Assembly (NCBI GenBank): GCA_946534745.1 | Contig: CAMNDA010000304.1 | Coordinates: forward strand, 1-7,882 | Reading direction: 5' to 3' | DNA from: an uncultured Verrucomicrobiota bacterium | GTDB taxonomy: Bacteria > Verrucomicrobiota > Kiritimatiellia > RFP12 > UBA3636 | DNA: 7,882 bases | In this document: piece by piece, positions 1 to 5,850 of the stretch | Numbering within the stretch: the stretch's first letter is position 1 | Layout of the letters: each line of letters opens with the position of its first letter | Notes under the pieces: generated by a model | Database searches by the model: none | Seen by the model: the letters and a program-made list of their open reading frames with translations, nothing else | What the model was told of the DNA's origin: nothing | Made by a program: the position numbers and the translations under genes

Positions 1-709
1 GCGAGCGCGGCATGATCGCGGGGGTGTTCACCTCCTGGTAGCCGTCCTTGCGGACCTTGTCGCGCATGTACTCCTGCAGCGCGACGTAGATCGCCCAGCC
101 CTTCGGGTGCCAGAAGATCTGGCCCGGGTCCTCGGGGTCGAGGTGGAAGAGATCCAGCTCCACGCCGAGGCGGCGGTGGTCGCGGCGCTTCGCCTCCTCG
201 ATGCGGGCGAGCGTCGCGTCGATGTCCGCCTGCGACTCCGCGGCGATGCCGTAGAGGCGCTGCATCATCGGGTTGCGCGAGTCGCCGCGGTAGTAGGACC
301 CCGCCACGGACGTGATCTTGAACGCCTTGACGCAGCCGGTCGACGGCACGTGCGGGCCGCGGCAGAGGTCCCAGTAGTCGCCGCACTTGTAGAACGAGAT
401 CGCCTCGCCCTCGGGGATGTCCGCGAGGCGCTCGATCTTGTAGGTTTGGCCGCGTCCCTCGAGGAACTTTCTCGCCTCCTCGCGCGACATCTCGATGCGC
501 TCGAAGGGGTAGTCCGCCTTCGCGATCTCGGCCATCTTGGCCTCGATCGCGGCGAAGTCCTCCTCGCCGAGGCGGTGCTCGAGGTCGAAGTCGTAGTAGA
601 ATCCGTCGTCCGTCGAGGGTCCGATGTCGAGCTTCGCGTCGGGCCAGAGCTGCGTGACGGCGTATGCCATGACGTGCGCCGCACTGTGGCGCAGGGTCTT
701 GATGTCCAT
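1..709 (-). CDS. thrS: Threonyl-tRNA synthetase, N-terminal part, TGS-less (partial)
   Basis: Cytoplasmic class II enzyme that attaches threonine to tRNA-Thr; the visible part includes the domain that removes wrongly attached serine. The gene starts at 709 and runs off the left edge after 236 codons, so most of the catalytic core and the anticodon-binding domain are not visible. The editing domain starts at once: HSAAH (H8, H12), then GFYYDFDLE near 36-44, and the second metal/editing motif CRGPH (C116, H120). A stretch resembling the start of the catalytic core follows (RRDHRRLGVELDLFH, about 175-189; GQIFWHPKGW, 196-205). The usual N-terminal TGS domain of about 60 residues is absent. The frame stays open upstream, but between the predicted transcription start near 782 and this ATG it has no ATG, GTG or TTG codon, which supports the short start. 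Ribosome-binding signal is weak (GAAAGA about 11 bases upstream). Family identity is certain. Confidence 0.96.
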   Translation of the reverse strand, partial: MDIKTLRHSAAHVMAYAVTQLWPDAKLDIGPSTDDGFYYDFDLEHRLGEEDFAAIEAKMAEIAKADYPFERIEMSREEARKFLEGRGQTYKIERLADIPEGEAISFYKCGDYWDLCRGPHVPSTGCVKAFKITSVAGSYYRGDSRNPMMQRLYGIAAESQADIDATLARIEEAKRRDHRRLGVELDLFHLDPEDPGQIFWHPKGWAIYVALQEYMRDKVRKDGYQEVNTPAIMPRS

Positions 710-733
710 GTAATCCGTGTTCTTTCGTGTTGC

Positions 734-777
734 CCGCGGCGCCGTCGTCCGGACGATTGGACGTTCCGCGCCCGCGG
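734..777 (-). promoter_or_regulatory. Predicted structured 5' leader of thrS
   Basis: In the predicted thrS leader, CCGCGG-(bulged G)-CGC at 777-768 can pair with GCGCCGCGG at 742-734. Between the arms lies a perfect 12-base palindrome, TCGTCCGGACGA (745-756). The fold would end about 25 nt before the ATG, so it does not cover the start codon. thrS of E. coli is autoregulated through leader hairpins that ThrRS binds; a similar role here is only a guess, because GC-rich DNA forms stems easily. No T-box motif is seen. Confidence 0.3.
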
Positions 778-788
778 AGACAGGCGGA

Positions 789-817
789 ATTAAAGCCGAA
801 ACGAGCTTGGAAGTCAA
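789..817 (-). promoter_or_regulatory. Sigma70-like promoter for thrS
   Basis: On the minus strand TTGACT (817-812) and TTTAAT (794-789) are separated by exactly 17 bases, each matching five of six consensus positions. This A+T-rich patch stands out in GC-rich DNA and lies between the ydbH-like stop and the thrS start. Transcription would begin near 782, giving a leader of about 73 nt. thrS therefore has its own promoter, although readthrough from the ydbH-like gene is also possible. Confidence 0.65.
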
Positions 818-851
818 GGCGATTCGCGCCCGCGGAGCGCGCCGCCGAACG

Positions 852-2462
852 CTACCGGGGGGATTCCGGGGCCTTCGCGGCGGGCGGGCGGAGGCCGGCG
901 GCGGCGAGGGCGAGGTTGATCGTCTCCTCGAGGTCGCCGTTGAGGTTGAGGCGCAGGTTGACCGGCGTCCTCTTCTTCCCTTCGGCGGCGGAGCCGTCGA
1001 GCCGGATCGCGAGGCGGTTCCCGCCGTCCTCGCCCCGCGTGAGGTCGAGGCGGAGCACGTCGTAGTCGAGGTTGCGCAGCGCCTGCTCGAGCGAGGCGCA
1101 CGCCTCCTCCGGAAGTCCGGACGCGCGGAGCTTGTCGACGACGACGGCGGGGTCCTCCAGCTCGATGCGCCCGACCTGGCCGGGCGGCGAGAAGAGGTAG
1201 GCGTCGCGCAGGCGCACGGCGGATCCGTTTCGGATCGCGAGAGGGAGCTTGCCGTAGAGCTTGCCGGTCGCGCTGCCGCGCGCGTCCGGGAAGAGGCCGA
1301 GCACCTCGCCCGCCTCGAGGCCGTCCATGAGGACCGTGAAGCCGGCGTCGAGGCTCGCGAGGTTCATGTGCAGCGCGTAGACGCGGACCACGCCGCCGCA
1401 GAATCCGGCGCGCCCCTCGGTGAGCAGGAGCGAGGATCCGCCGCCGCGGAACCAGAAGCTGCCGGCGTCGAGCGCCACGCGCCCGAGCCGCGCCTCCTTG
1501 AACAGGACGCCGAAGGGCTGCAGGTCGGCGTGGGAGCCGAAGCCGTCGACGCGGAAGTAGCCGCGCGCGCCGGAGAGCGAGGCGTCCTGCTCGCCGACGC
1601 GCCCCTCCGCCCGCAGGTCGACGAGCCGCGCGGAGGCGCTCCACTGCGGGACGGGGGCGCCGGCCTCGCGCGCGACCGTGACGACGCCCGTGACGAGCCC
1701 GGCGAACCGCGGCGCGAGGTCGGGCGGCGCGAAGGCGCGCAGCAGCGGCGCGAGGAGGGCGTCGTCCTGCGTGAAGTCCGCGTGCGGCAGGCGCGCGGCG
1801 GCGGCGAACGCGCCGCCCTCGGCGGCCGCGTCGGCGTCGATCCGCCACGAGGTGCCCTCGAAGCCCGCGTCCGCCGTCGCGGCGACGGCGAGGCCGTTCG
1901 TCGTGTCCGAGAGGCGTGCCTTTCCGCCCGCGCGCAGCGCGGGCAGCTCGATTCCGCGCAGCGCGGGATCGTAGGAGAGCGAGAACGAGGGCTCGCGCCA
2001 GGTCGGCGCGGCGAGGTCGCCGCGCAGCTCGCCGCCGAGGACCCGCCCGCGCAGCTCCCCGCGGTAGCCCTCGCCGCGCGTCCAGCCGAGGTCGAGGCGC
2101 GCGGAGGCCGTGGCGTTCGTCGTGCGCTCCAGGGCCTCGGGCGGGACCAGGTCGCGGAAATCCATCTCCGCGCCCTCGACGGCGAGGCGCAGCCCTTCGC
2201 CGCGCAGGAGCCCCCAGGGCGTGTAGCGCGCGTCGACGCGGGCGACGCGCGGCTCGCCCGGGACGGCGCCGAGGCGGATGCCGTGCGCCTTCAGCCGGAA
2301 GAGCGAGAGCCGGTCGACCGTGCAGGAGGACGACCCCTTCTCCCCGAGGTCGAGATAGTGCCGCGCGACCGCCCCCGCGACCGCCGGCCCCCAGGTGTAG
2401 GGGAAGAGCGCAACCGCCGCGAGAAGCAGCGCGAAAACGATTCGGCGGGTCTTTCTTTTCAT
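852..2462 (-). CDS. YdbH-like / AsmA-type intermembrane lipid transport protein
   Basis: Probable inner-membrane-anchored envelope protein of the YdbH/TamB/AsmA-like group, long beta-rich proteins thought to carry phospholipids between the inner and outer membranes. The 536-residue product starts with a positive stretch and one hydrophobic segment (MKRKTRRIVFALLLAAVALF, 1-20), a signal anchor, followed by a large periplasmic part rich in short beta-type repeats. The C-terminal third carries the most telling features: GKLYGKLPLAIRNG (400-413), FSPPGQVGRIEL (424-435), LRNLDYDVLRLDL (462-474) and the closing VNLRLNLNGDLEE (501-513), which fit the YdbH C-terminal domain as I know it. E. coli YdbH has about 880 residues, so this is a short form, and no YnbE- or YdbL-like partner is visible. 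The start at 2462 is chosen because the anchor begins there; the open frame upstream only reads rluA out of frame. Family assignment is fairly firm, function inferred. Confidence 0.75.
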   Translation of the reverse strand: MKRKTRRIVFALLLAAVALFPYTWGPAVAGAVARHYLDLGEKGSSSCTVDRLSLFRLKAHGIRLGAVPGEPRVARVDARYTPWGLLRGEGLRLAVEGAEMDFRDLVPPEALERTTNATASARLDLGWTRGEGYRGELRGRVLGGELRGDLAAPTWREPSFSLSYDPALRGIELPALRAGGKARLSDTTNGLAVAATADAGFEGTSWRIDADAAAEGGAFAAAARLPHADFTQDDALLAPLLRAFAPPDLAPRFAGLVTGVVTVAREAGAPVPQWSASARLVDLRAEGRVGEQDASLSGARGYFRVDGFGSHADLQPFGVLFKEARLGRVALDAGSFWFRGGGSSLLLTEGRAGFCGGVVRVYALHMNLASLDAGFTVLMDGLEAGEVLGLFPDARGSATGKLYGKLPLAIRNGSAVRLRDAYLFSPPGQVGRIELEDPAVVVDKLRASGLPEEACASLEQALRNLDYDVLRLDLTRGEDGGNRLAIRLDGSAAEGKKRTPVNLRLNLNGDLEETINLALAAAGLRPPAAKAPESPR

Positions 2463-2469
2463 TGTCCAA

Positions 2470-2528
2470 CAACTCTCAACTCTCAACGTCCGGCAATTGT
2501 CAATGGTCAACTGTAAATCATCAACCAT
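2470..2528. repeat. Degenerate heptamer repeat array
   Basis: Eight units of seven bases in phase: CAACTCT (2470), CAACTCT (2477), CAACGTC (2484), a 3-base break (CGG), then CAATTGT (2494), CAATGGT (2501), CAACTGT (2508), AAATCAT (2515) and CAACCAT (2522). It is markedly A+T-richer than its surroundings and occupies the gap between rluA and the ydbH-like gene, ending seven bases before the latter's ATG. It resembles the short heptanucleotide repeats known from cyanobacteria and some other phyla. On the minus strand it contains TTGACA- and TTGACC-like strings, but I find no convincing -10 partner. Confidence 0.75.
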
Positions 2529-2557
2529 TACGGAGATACGATCAACGGGAGGAGGCA

Positions 2558-2574
2558 CGCCCGCCGCGCGGGCG
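2558..2574 (-). terminator. Possible hairpin after rluA
   Basis: Seven perfect base pairs (CGCCCGC, 2574-2568, with GCGGGCG, 2564-2558) around a 3-base loop, beginning eight bases after the rluA stop. No run of T follows, so it is not a standard intrinsic terminator. It could protect the 3' end, pause transcription, or simply reflect GC-rich sequence. Confidence 0.3.
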
Positions 2575-2581
2575 GCGGTCG

Positions 2582-3451
2582 TCATTCGAGCCTCAAGATT
2601 CCAAGCCAGCGGTGGAAGTCCTGCGGGAGCGGGGAGAATACGCGGAGCAGCTCGCCGGGGCGCGTGGGGTGGTCCATCTCCAGCTCGACGGCGTGCAGGA
2701 GCGGATACGTGAGCTTCATCAGGCGGAGGTCCTCGACGACCTTCGGGCCGTAGGTGGCGTCGCCCAGGACGGGGTGGCGCGCCATCGCGAGGTGGCGGCG
2801 GATCTGGTGCGTGCGGCCCGTCTCGATGCGGACGGCCAGGTGCGAGGCCTTCGCGTTGGCGCGGAGGCAGTGGATCTGCGAGAGGGCGCGGCGGCCGTCG
2901 AGCGGCAGGTCGATCGTCGAGGCCGCGGCGTCCCAGCGGCCGTGGACGACCGTGCGGTAGGTCTTGGCGACGCGGTGCTCCTTGAAGACGGCGACGACGG
3001 CCGCGTGCGCGGCGGCGGACTTGGAGAACAGGACGCAGCCCGTGGTGTCGCGGTCGAGGCGGTGCGAGGCGCGAAGCTCCGGGTTGCCGGTCTGCTGCCG
3101 CAGGAGCGTCTCGAGCGAGAAGGCGGCCTCGTTCACGAGGATGCCGCGGGGCTTGTCGGCGACGAGGAAGTCGGCGTCCTCGAAGAGGATCTCCGCCCGG
3201 TCCGGGCGCTTGGAGACGGCGGTGGGGGAGTCGACGACGCCGGCGACCGTGACGACCGCGCCGGCGCGGAGCCGGTGGTGCGCCATCCAGACGGACTGGC
3301 CGTCCACGCGGACGACGCGGGCGTCGATCTGCTGCTTGGCGGCGCGGCGCGAGACGCCGAGCTTCGCGGCGAGGAACTCCTGGAGGGAGGCGCCGTCCTC
3401 GGACCGCGCCACCCGGAAGGCCACGGGGCCGCGCGGTGGTGTTCTGCTCAT
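2582..3451 (-). CDS. RluA-family RNA pseudouridine synthase
   Basis: Cytoplasmic enzyme converting chosen uridines in rRNA (or tRNA) to pseudouridine. The 289-residue product has an N-terminal S4 RNA-binding domain (about 19-72, including SLQEFLAAKLGVSRRAAKQ) and a catalytic domain from about residue 88. Visible landmarks are VADKPRGILVNE (97-108), the signature HRLDRDTTG (130-138) with catalytic aspartate D133, KTYRTVVHG (163-171), and GRTHQIRRHLA (212-222) near the active site. Length is normal for RluC/RluD-type members, but the exact target cannot be told from sequence, so no gene symbol is given. The ATG at 3451 lies 7 bases beyond a good -10 box and has no Shine-Dalgarno site, so the transcript may be leaderless. 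The gene is divergent from pfp and followed after 119 bases by the ydbH-like gene. Confidence 0.93.
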   Translation of the reverse strand: MSRTPPRGPVAFRVARSEDGASLQEFLAAKLGVSRRAAKQQIDARVVRVDGQSVWMAHHRLRAGAVVTVAGVVDSPTAVSKRPDRAEILFEDADFLVADKPRGILVNEAAFSLETLLRQQTGNPELRASHRLDRDTTGCVLFSKSAAAHAAVVAVFKEHRVAKTYRTVVHGRWDAAASTIDLPLDGRRALSQIHCLRANAKASHLAVRIETGRTHQIRRHLAMARHPVLGDATYGPKVVEDLRLMKLTYPLLHAVELEMDHPTRPGELLRVFSPLPQDFHRWLGILRLE

Positions 3452-3458
3452 GCGGCGG

Positions 3459-3487
3459 AGGATACCAGACTCCGCCGCCGCGGGCAA
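3459..3487 (-). promoter_or_regulatory. Extended -10 promoter for rluA, likely leaderless
   Basis: On the minus strand TTGCCC (3487-3482) is 17 bases from TATCCT (3464-3459), which is preceded by TGG, giving the extended -10 form TGnTATCCT. Seven bases separate the -10 box from the A of the rluA ATG at 3451, so transcription would start at or one base before the start codon. Its -35 box lies six bases from the -35 box of the divergent pfp promoter. Confidence 0.55.
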
Positions 3488-3493
3488 CCGCGC

Positions 3494-3522
3494 TTGATAA
3501 TCCGCGGGCGGGCGCGTATACT
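3494..3522 (+). promoter_or_regulatory. Sigma70-like promoter for pfp-ispA
   Basis: TTGATA (3494-3499) and TATACT (3517-3522) with a 17-base spacer, each five of six to consensus. Transcription would begin near 3529, leaving a leader of about 34 nt before the pfp ATG. The -10 box sits exactly in the loop of a perfect 7-bp inverted repeat (3510-3530), which may be an operator. The leader is C- and A-rich with no purine-rich ribosome-binding site. Confidence 0.7.
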
Positions 3523-3530
3523 CCGCGCCC
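3510..3530. promoter_or_regulatory. Inverted repeat enclosing the pfp -10 box
   Basis: GGGCGCG (3510-3516) and CGCGCCC (3524-3530) are perfect inverted copies separated by TATACTC, which contains the -10 hexamer of the pfp promoter. A protein dimer bound here would block polymerase, so an operator is plausible. The arms are pure G+C, so chance in GC-rich DNA cannot be excluded. Confidence 0.35.
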
Positions 3531-3562
3531 ATCCGAACACACCTCCACCCCCACACCACGCC

Positions 3563-4792
3563 ATGAAAGCCAAGAAAGTCCGTAAGGTCGCCATCCTCAC
3601 CGCCGGCGGTCTCGCCCCCTGCCTCTCCACCGCCATCGCCGCCCTCGTCGAGGAGTACACGAAGGTCGATCCGAAGATCCAGATCATCTGCTACGTCTCC
3701 GGCTACAAGGGGCTCCTCGAAGGCAGGTCCGTCAAGGTCACGCCCGCGGTGCGGAAGAACATCGCCGCGCTCTACACCTTCGGCGGCTCGCCGATCGGCA
3801 ACTCCCGCGTGAAGCTCACGAACGTCAAGGACTGCGTGAAGCGCGGGCTCGTCAAGGAGGGCCAGGACCCGCAGAAGGTCGCGGCCGAGCAGCTCGTCAA
3901 GGACGGCGTCGACGTCCTGCACACGATCGGCGGCGACGACACGAACACCGCCGCGGCCGACCTCGCCGCCTACCTCGCGCAGAACAACTACGCGCTCAAG
4001 GTCGTCGGCATGCCCAAGACGATCGACAACGACGTCTACCCGATCAAGCAGTCCCTCGGCGCCTGGACCGCGGCCGAGCAGGGCGCGCGCTTCTTCGCCA
4101 ACGTCGTCGGCGAGCAGAGCGCCAACCCGCGCATGCTGATCGTCCACGAGGTCATGGGCCGCAACTGCGGCTACCTCACCGCCGCCACCGCCGCCGCCTA
4201 CCGCAAGCTCCTCGACGGCAAGAAGTTCCTCCCCGAGCTCGGCCTCGCCCGCGAGAACTACGAGGTCCACGGCGTCTACATCCCCGAGCTCGCCTTCGAC
4301 GTCAAGGCCGAGGCCAAGCGCCTCCGCGCCGAGATGGACAAGCACGACAACGTCAACATCTTCGTCTCCGAGGGCGCCGGCGTCTCCACGATCATCAAGG
4401 AGATGGAGGCGCGCGGCGAGGAGATCGTGCGCGACGCCTTCGGCCACCCGCGGCTCGACAAGATCAACCCCGGCGCGTGGTTCGCGAAGCAGTTCGCGGA
4501 GCTCCTGGGCGCCGAGAAGACGATGGTCCAGAAGTCCGGCTACTTCAGCCGCGCGGCGGCGTCCAACAAGGACGACGTGAAGCTCATCAAGGCCTGCGCC
4601 AAGGTCGCGGTGAAGGTCGCGCTCGACCCGAAGGCCAAGGGCGGCGTCGTCGGCCAGGACGAGAACGCGGGCGACAAACTCCGCGCGTGCGAGTTCGAGC
4701 GCATCAAGGGCGGCAAGCCCTTCGACACGAACCAGAAGTGGTTCAACGACCTCCTGAAGGCCATCGGCCAGAAGAAGGGCAAGAAGGCGTAG
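3563..4792 (+). CDS. pfp: Pyrophosphate-dependent 6-phosphofructokinase
   Basis: Cytoplasmic glycolytic enzyme that reversibly phosphorylates fructose 6-phosphate to fructose 1,6-bisphosphate using pyrophosphate rather than ATP. The 409-residue product begins with the nucleotide-fold strand VAILTAGGLAPC (9-20). It carries GGDDTNT (123-129) and PKTIDND (151-157). The second aspartate of GGDD (D126) and the lysine of PKT (K152) replace the two glycines of ATP-using enzymes and mark PPi specificity; D155 is the expected catalytic base. MGRNCGYL (198-205) and SEGAG (269-273) contribute substrate-binding residues. The product ends in a lysine-rich tail (GQKKGKKA). The start is fixed by the promoter and by the fold starting at residue 9; there is no Shine-Dalgarno site. 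Codons lean strongly to C-ending forms, suggesting high expression. It overlaps ispA by one base (TAGTG), so the two are probably co-transcribed. Confidence 0.96.
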   Translation: MKAKKVRKVAILTAGGLAPCLSTAIAALVEEYTKVDPKIQIICYVSGYKGLLEGRSVKVTPAVRKNIAALYTFGGSPIGNSRVKLTNVKDCVKRGLVKEGQDPQKVAAEQLVKDGVDVLHTIGGDDTNTAAADLAAYLAQNNYALKVVGMPKTIDNDVYPIKQSLGAWTAAEQGARFFANVVGEQSANPRMLIVHEVMGRNCGYLTAATAAAYRKLLDGKKFLPELGLARENYEVHGVYIPELAFDVKAEAKRLRAEMDKHDNVNIFVSEGAGVSTIIKEMEARGEEIVRDAFGHPRLDKINPGAWFAKQFAELLGAEKTMVQKSGYFSRAAASNKDDVKLIKACAKVAVKVALDPKAKGGVVGQDENAGDKLRACEFERIKGGKPFDTNQKWFNDLLKAIGQKKGKKA

Positions 4793-5850
4793 TGGCCGAC
4801 TTCGTGACCCAGGCCGGACCGCTTCGCGGGCTCGTCGAGGGCGAGCTCGCGAAGCTGTTCACGCCGGAGGGCCTGCTCACGGACGCGGACGTTCCGCCCG
4901 GCCTCGCCGAACCGATGCGCTACGCGCTCCTCGGCGGCGGAAAGCGCCTGCGCCCCGTGCTCTGCCTCGCCGCGTGCCAGGCCGTGTGCGGCGACCCCGC
5001 CCCGGCGCTCCCCGCCGCGCTCGCGATCGAGGTCCTGCACAACTACACGCTCGTGCACGACGACCTGCCGTGCATGGACGACGACACGCTGAGGCGGGGG
5101 CGTCCCACCGTGCATGCCAAGTACGGCTACGGACAGGCGGTGCTGGTGGGCGACGCGCTGCAGGCCGCCGCGTTCCAGCTTGCCCTGACTCCGCCCAAGT
5201 CCCACGCGGAGTCCGCGGAGTTTGTTTCTCACGCAGAGAGCGCAGAGAACGCAGAGTCTGGCTCCCCCGCTGGGGGAGCTGCCGAGCGCAGCGAGGCTGA
5301 GGGGGTCATTCAGCATTCGGCATCCGGCATTCAGCATTCCCTCTGCATGGCGCTGGCCCGCGCCGCCGGCCCCGCCGGCGTCGTGGGCGGCCAGTGGGTC
5401 GACGTCACGAGCTCCCCGCCGCACGACGAGGCGCGCGTCTCCTACGTCCACGCGCACAAGACGGGCGACCTGATTGCCTGCGCCTGCGAGATGGGCGCCA
5501 TCGCCGCCGGCGCGGCGTCGGAGGATGGGTCCGGGGAGGGCTCCCCCCGGTCGTTGGCCCGCGAGTTCGGCCGCTCCCTCGGCCTCGCCTTCCAGATCGT
5601 CGACGACCTGCTCGACGGAGACGACCCCGCGAAGGCCGCTGAGCTTTCCATCCTCCGCGTCTGTACGCCGGAGGAGGCCCGCGCCCGGGCCCGCGCCGCC
5701 ACGGAGCGCGCCCTCCGCGCGCTCGATGCGCTCGCGGCGATTCCCGCCGGGCGAACGGAGAGTCCTGACGGGCGGGCGCCGTCCCGCCCGAATGCCGCCC
5801 TCGCGCTCCTCCGCTCCCTCGCCGAGGACCAGCTCTCGCGCACGCTGTAG
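4792..5850 (+). CDS. ispA: Polyprenyl (farnesyl-type) diphosphate synthase with in-frame repeat insertion
   Basis: Soluble enzyme of isoprenoid synthesis that condenses isopentenyl diphosphate with allylic diphosphates, probably to farnesyl or geranylgeranyl diphosphate. In the 352-residue product: GGGKRLRP (48-55), first Asp-rich motif DDLPCMDDD (90-98), RRGRPTVH (101-108), GGQWVDV (199-205), KT (223-224), and second Asp-rich motif FQIVDDLLD (267-275). Family members have about 300 residues; the excess is mainly residues 138-184, encoded by three concatenated DNA repeats (5203-5341) in a normally short helix-loop region. Smaller low-complexity additions are at about 243-252 and 318-334. Just after DDLLD, the usual glycine/lysine-rich loop (GK..G.D....K.T) appears shortened. 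The GTG start at 4792 overlaps the pfp stop (TAGTG), with GAAGG four bases before it, so translational coupling is likely. The frame is intact and core motifs present, so it is called functional; product chain length is not predictable. Confidence 0.88.
   Translation: MADFVTQAGPLRGLVEGELAKLFTPEGLLTDADVPPGLAEPMRYALLGGGKRLRPVLCLAACQAVCGDPAPALPAALAIEVLHNYTLVHDDLPCMDDDTLRRGRPTVHAKYGYGQAVLVGDALQAAAFQLALTPPKSHAESAEFVSHAESAENAESGSPAGGAAERSEAEGVIQHSASGIQHSLCMALARAAGPAGVVGGQWVDVTSSPPHDEARVSYVHAHKTGDLIACACEMGAIAAGAASEDGSGEGSPRSLAREFGRSLGLAFQIVDDLLDGDDPAKAAELSILRVCTPEEARARARAATERALRALDALAAIPAGRTESPDGRAPSRPNAALALLRSLAEDQLSRTL
5203..5256 (+). repeat. Nine-base repeat array inside ispA
   Basis: Six consecutive 9-base blocks in the reading frame: CACGCGGAG, TCCGCGGAG, an unrelated block TTTGTTTCT, CACGCAGAG, AGCGCAGAG and AACGCAGAG. 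Five of the six fit NNCGCRGAG. Each encodes xAE (HAE, SAE, FVS, HAE, SAE, NAE). Similar CGCAGAG strings occur as dispersed, mostly intergenic repeats in other bacterial genomes, as I recall. This is the first of three repeat modules. Confidence 0.85.
5261..5305 (+). repeat. Two-hairpin repeat element inside ispA
   Basis: A perfect 8-bp inverted repeat, GCTCCCCC (5261-5268) and GGGGGAGC (5272-5279) around loop GCT, is followed by a second hairpin (5281-5297). There GCC-GA-GC pairs with GC-GA-GGC around loop GCA, including tandem G-A oppositions. It closes with CTGAGGGGG. The style matches dispersed palindromic elements, usually intergenic, in some gut bacteria. Here it is translated as GSPAGGAAERSEAEG. 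Confidence 0.75.
5307..5341 (+). repeat. Heptamer repeat array inside ispA
   Basis: Five phased 7-base units, CATTCAG (5307), CATTCGG (5314), CATCCGG (5321), CATTCAG (5328) and CATTCCC (5335), translated as IQHSASGIQHSL. It has the same period as the array at 2470-2528 but a different unit. Third module of the composite insertion; the ispA family sequence resumes just after it. Confidence 0.8.
5769..5790 (+). repeat. Inverted repeat near the 3' end of ispA
   Basis: CGGGCGGG (5769-5776) and CCCGCCCG (5783-5790), a perfect 8-bp inverted repeat with a 6-base loop, lie in codons for SPDGRAPSRP. This segment looks like extra low-complexity sequence compared with the family, so it may be another in-frame element or simply GC-rich drift. 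Confidence 0.4.

Noticed and set aside
107..793. Long plus-strand open frame opposite thrS
   Set aside because: Antisense shadow in GC-rich DNA; Val/Arg/Glu-rich, no family resemblance, while the opposite strand encodes clear ThrRS motifs.
717..2516. 599-residue plus-strand open frame
   Set aside because: Mirrors the ydbH-like gene; low-complexity Arg/Glu/Ala/Val composition is typical of antisense frames in GC-rich genes.
2470..2528. CRISPR array
   Set aside because: Units are seven bases with no unique spacers of 30 or so bases and no cas genes nearby.
2463..2581. Promoter for the ydbH-like gene within the heptamer array
   Set aside because: TTGACA and TTGACC strings exist on the minus strand, but no acceptable -10 box lies 16-18 bases downstream.
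2463..3554. N-terminal extension of the ydbH-like frame to about 900 residues
   Set aside because: The added part reads rluA out of frame; the true protein starts at the signal anchor at 2462.
1916..3562. Upstream extension of the pfp frame
   Set aside because: It runs antisense through rluA and the ydbH-like gene and crosses the pfp promoter; the PFK fold begins at 3563.
3452..4447. Upstream extension of the rluA frame
   Set aside because: It is antisense to pfp and contains no domain; the S4 domain starts after 3451.
4477..4791. Upstream extension of the ispA frame
   Set aside because: It lies within pfp in another frame; the GTG at 4792 with a nearby ribosome-binding site is the natural start.
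5203..5341. Insertion sequence or programmed frameshift in ispA
   Set aside because: No transposase, no clear target duplication, and the frame runs straight through to the downstream conserved motifs.
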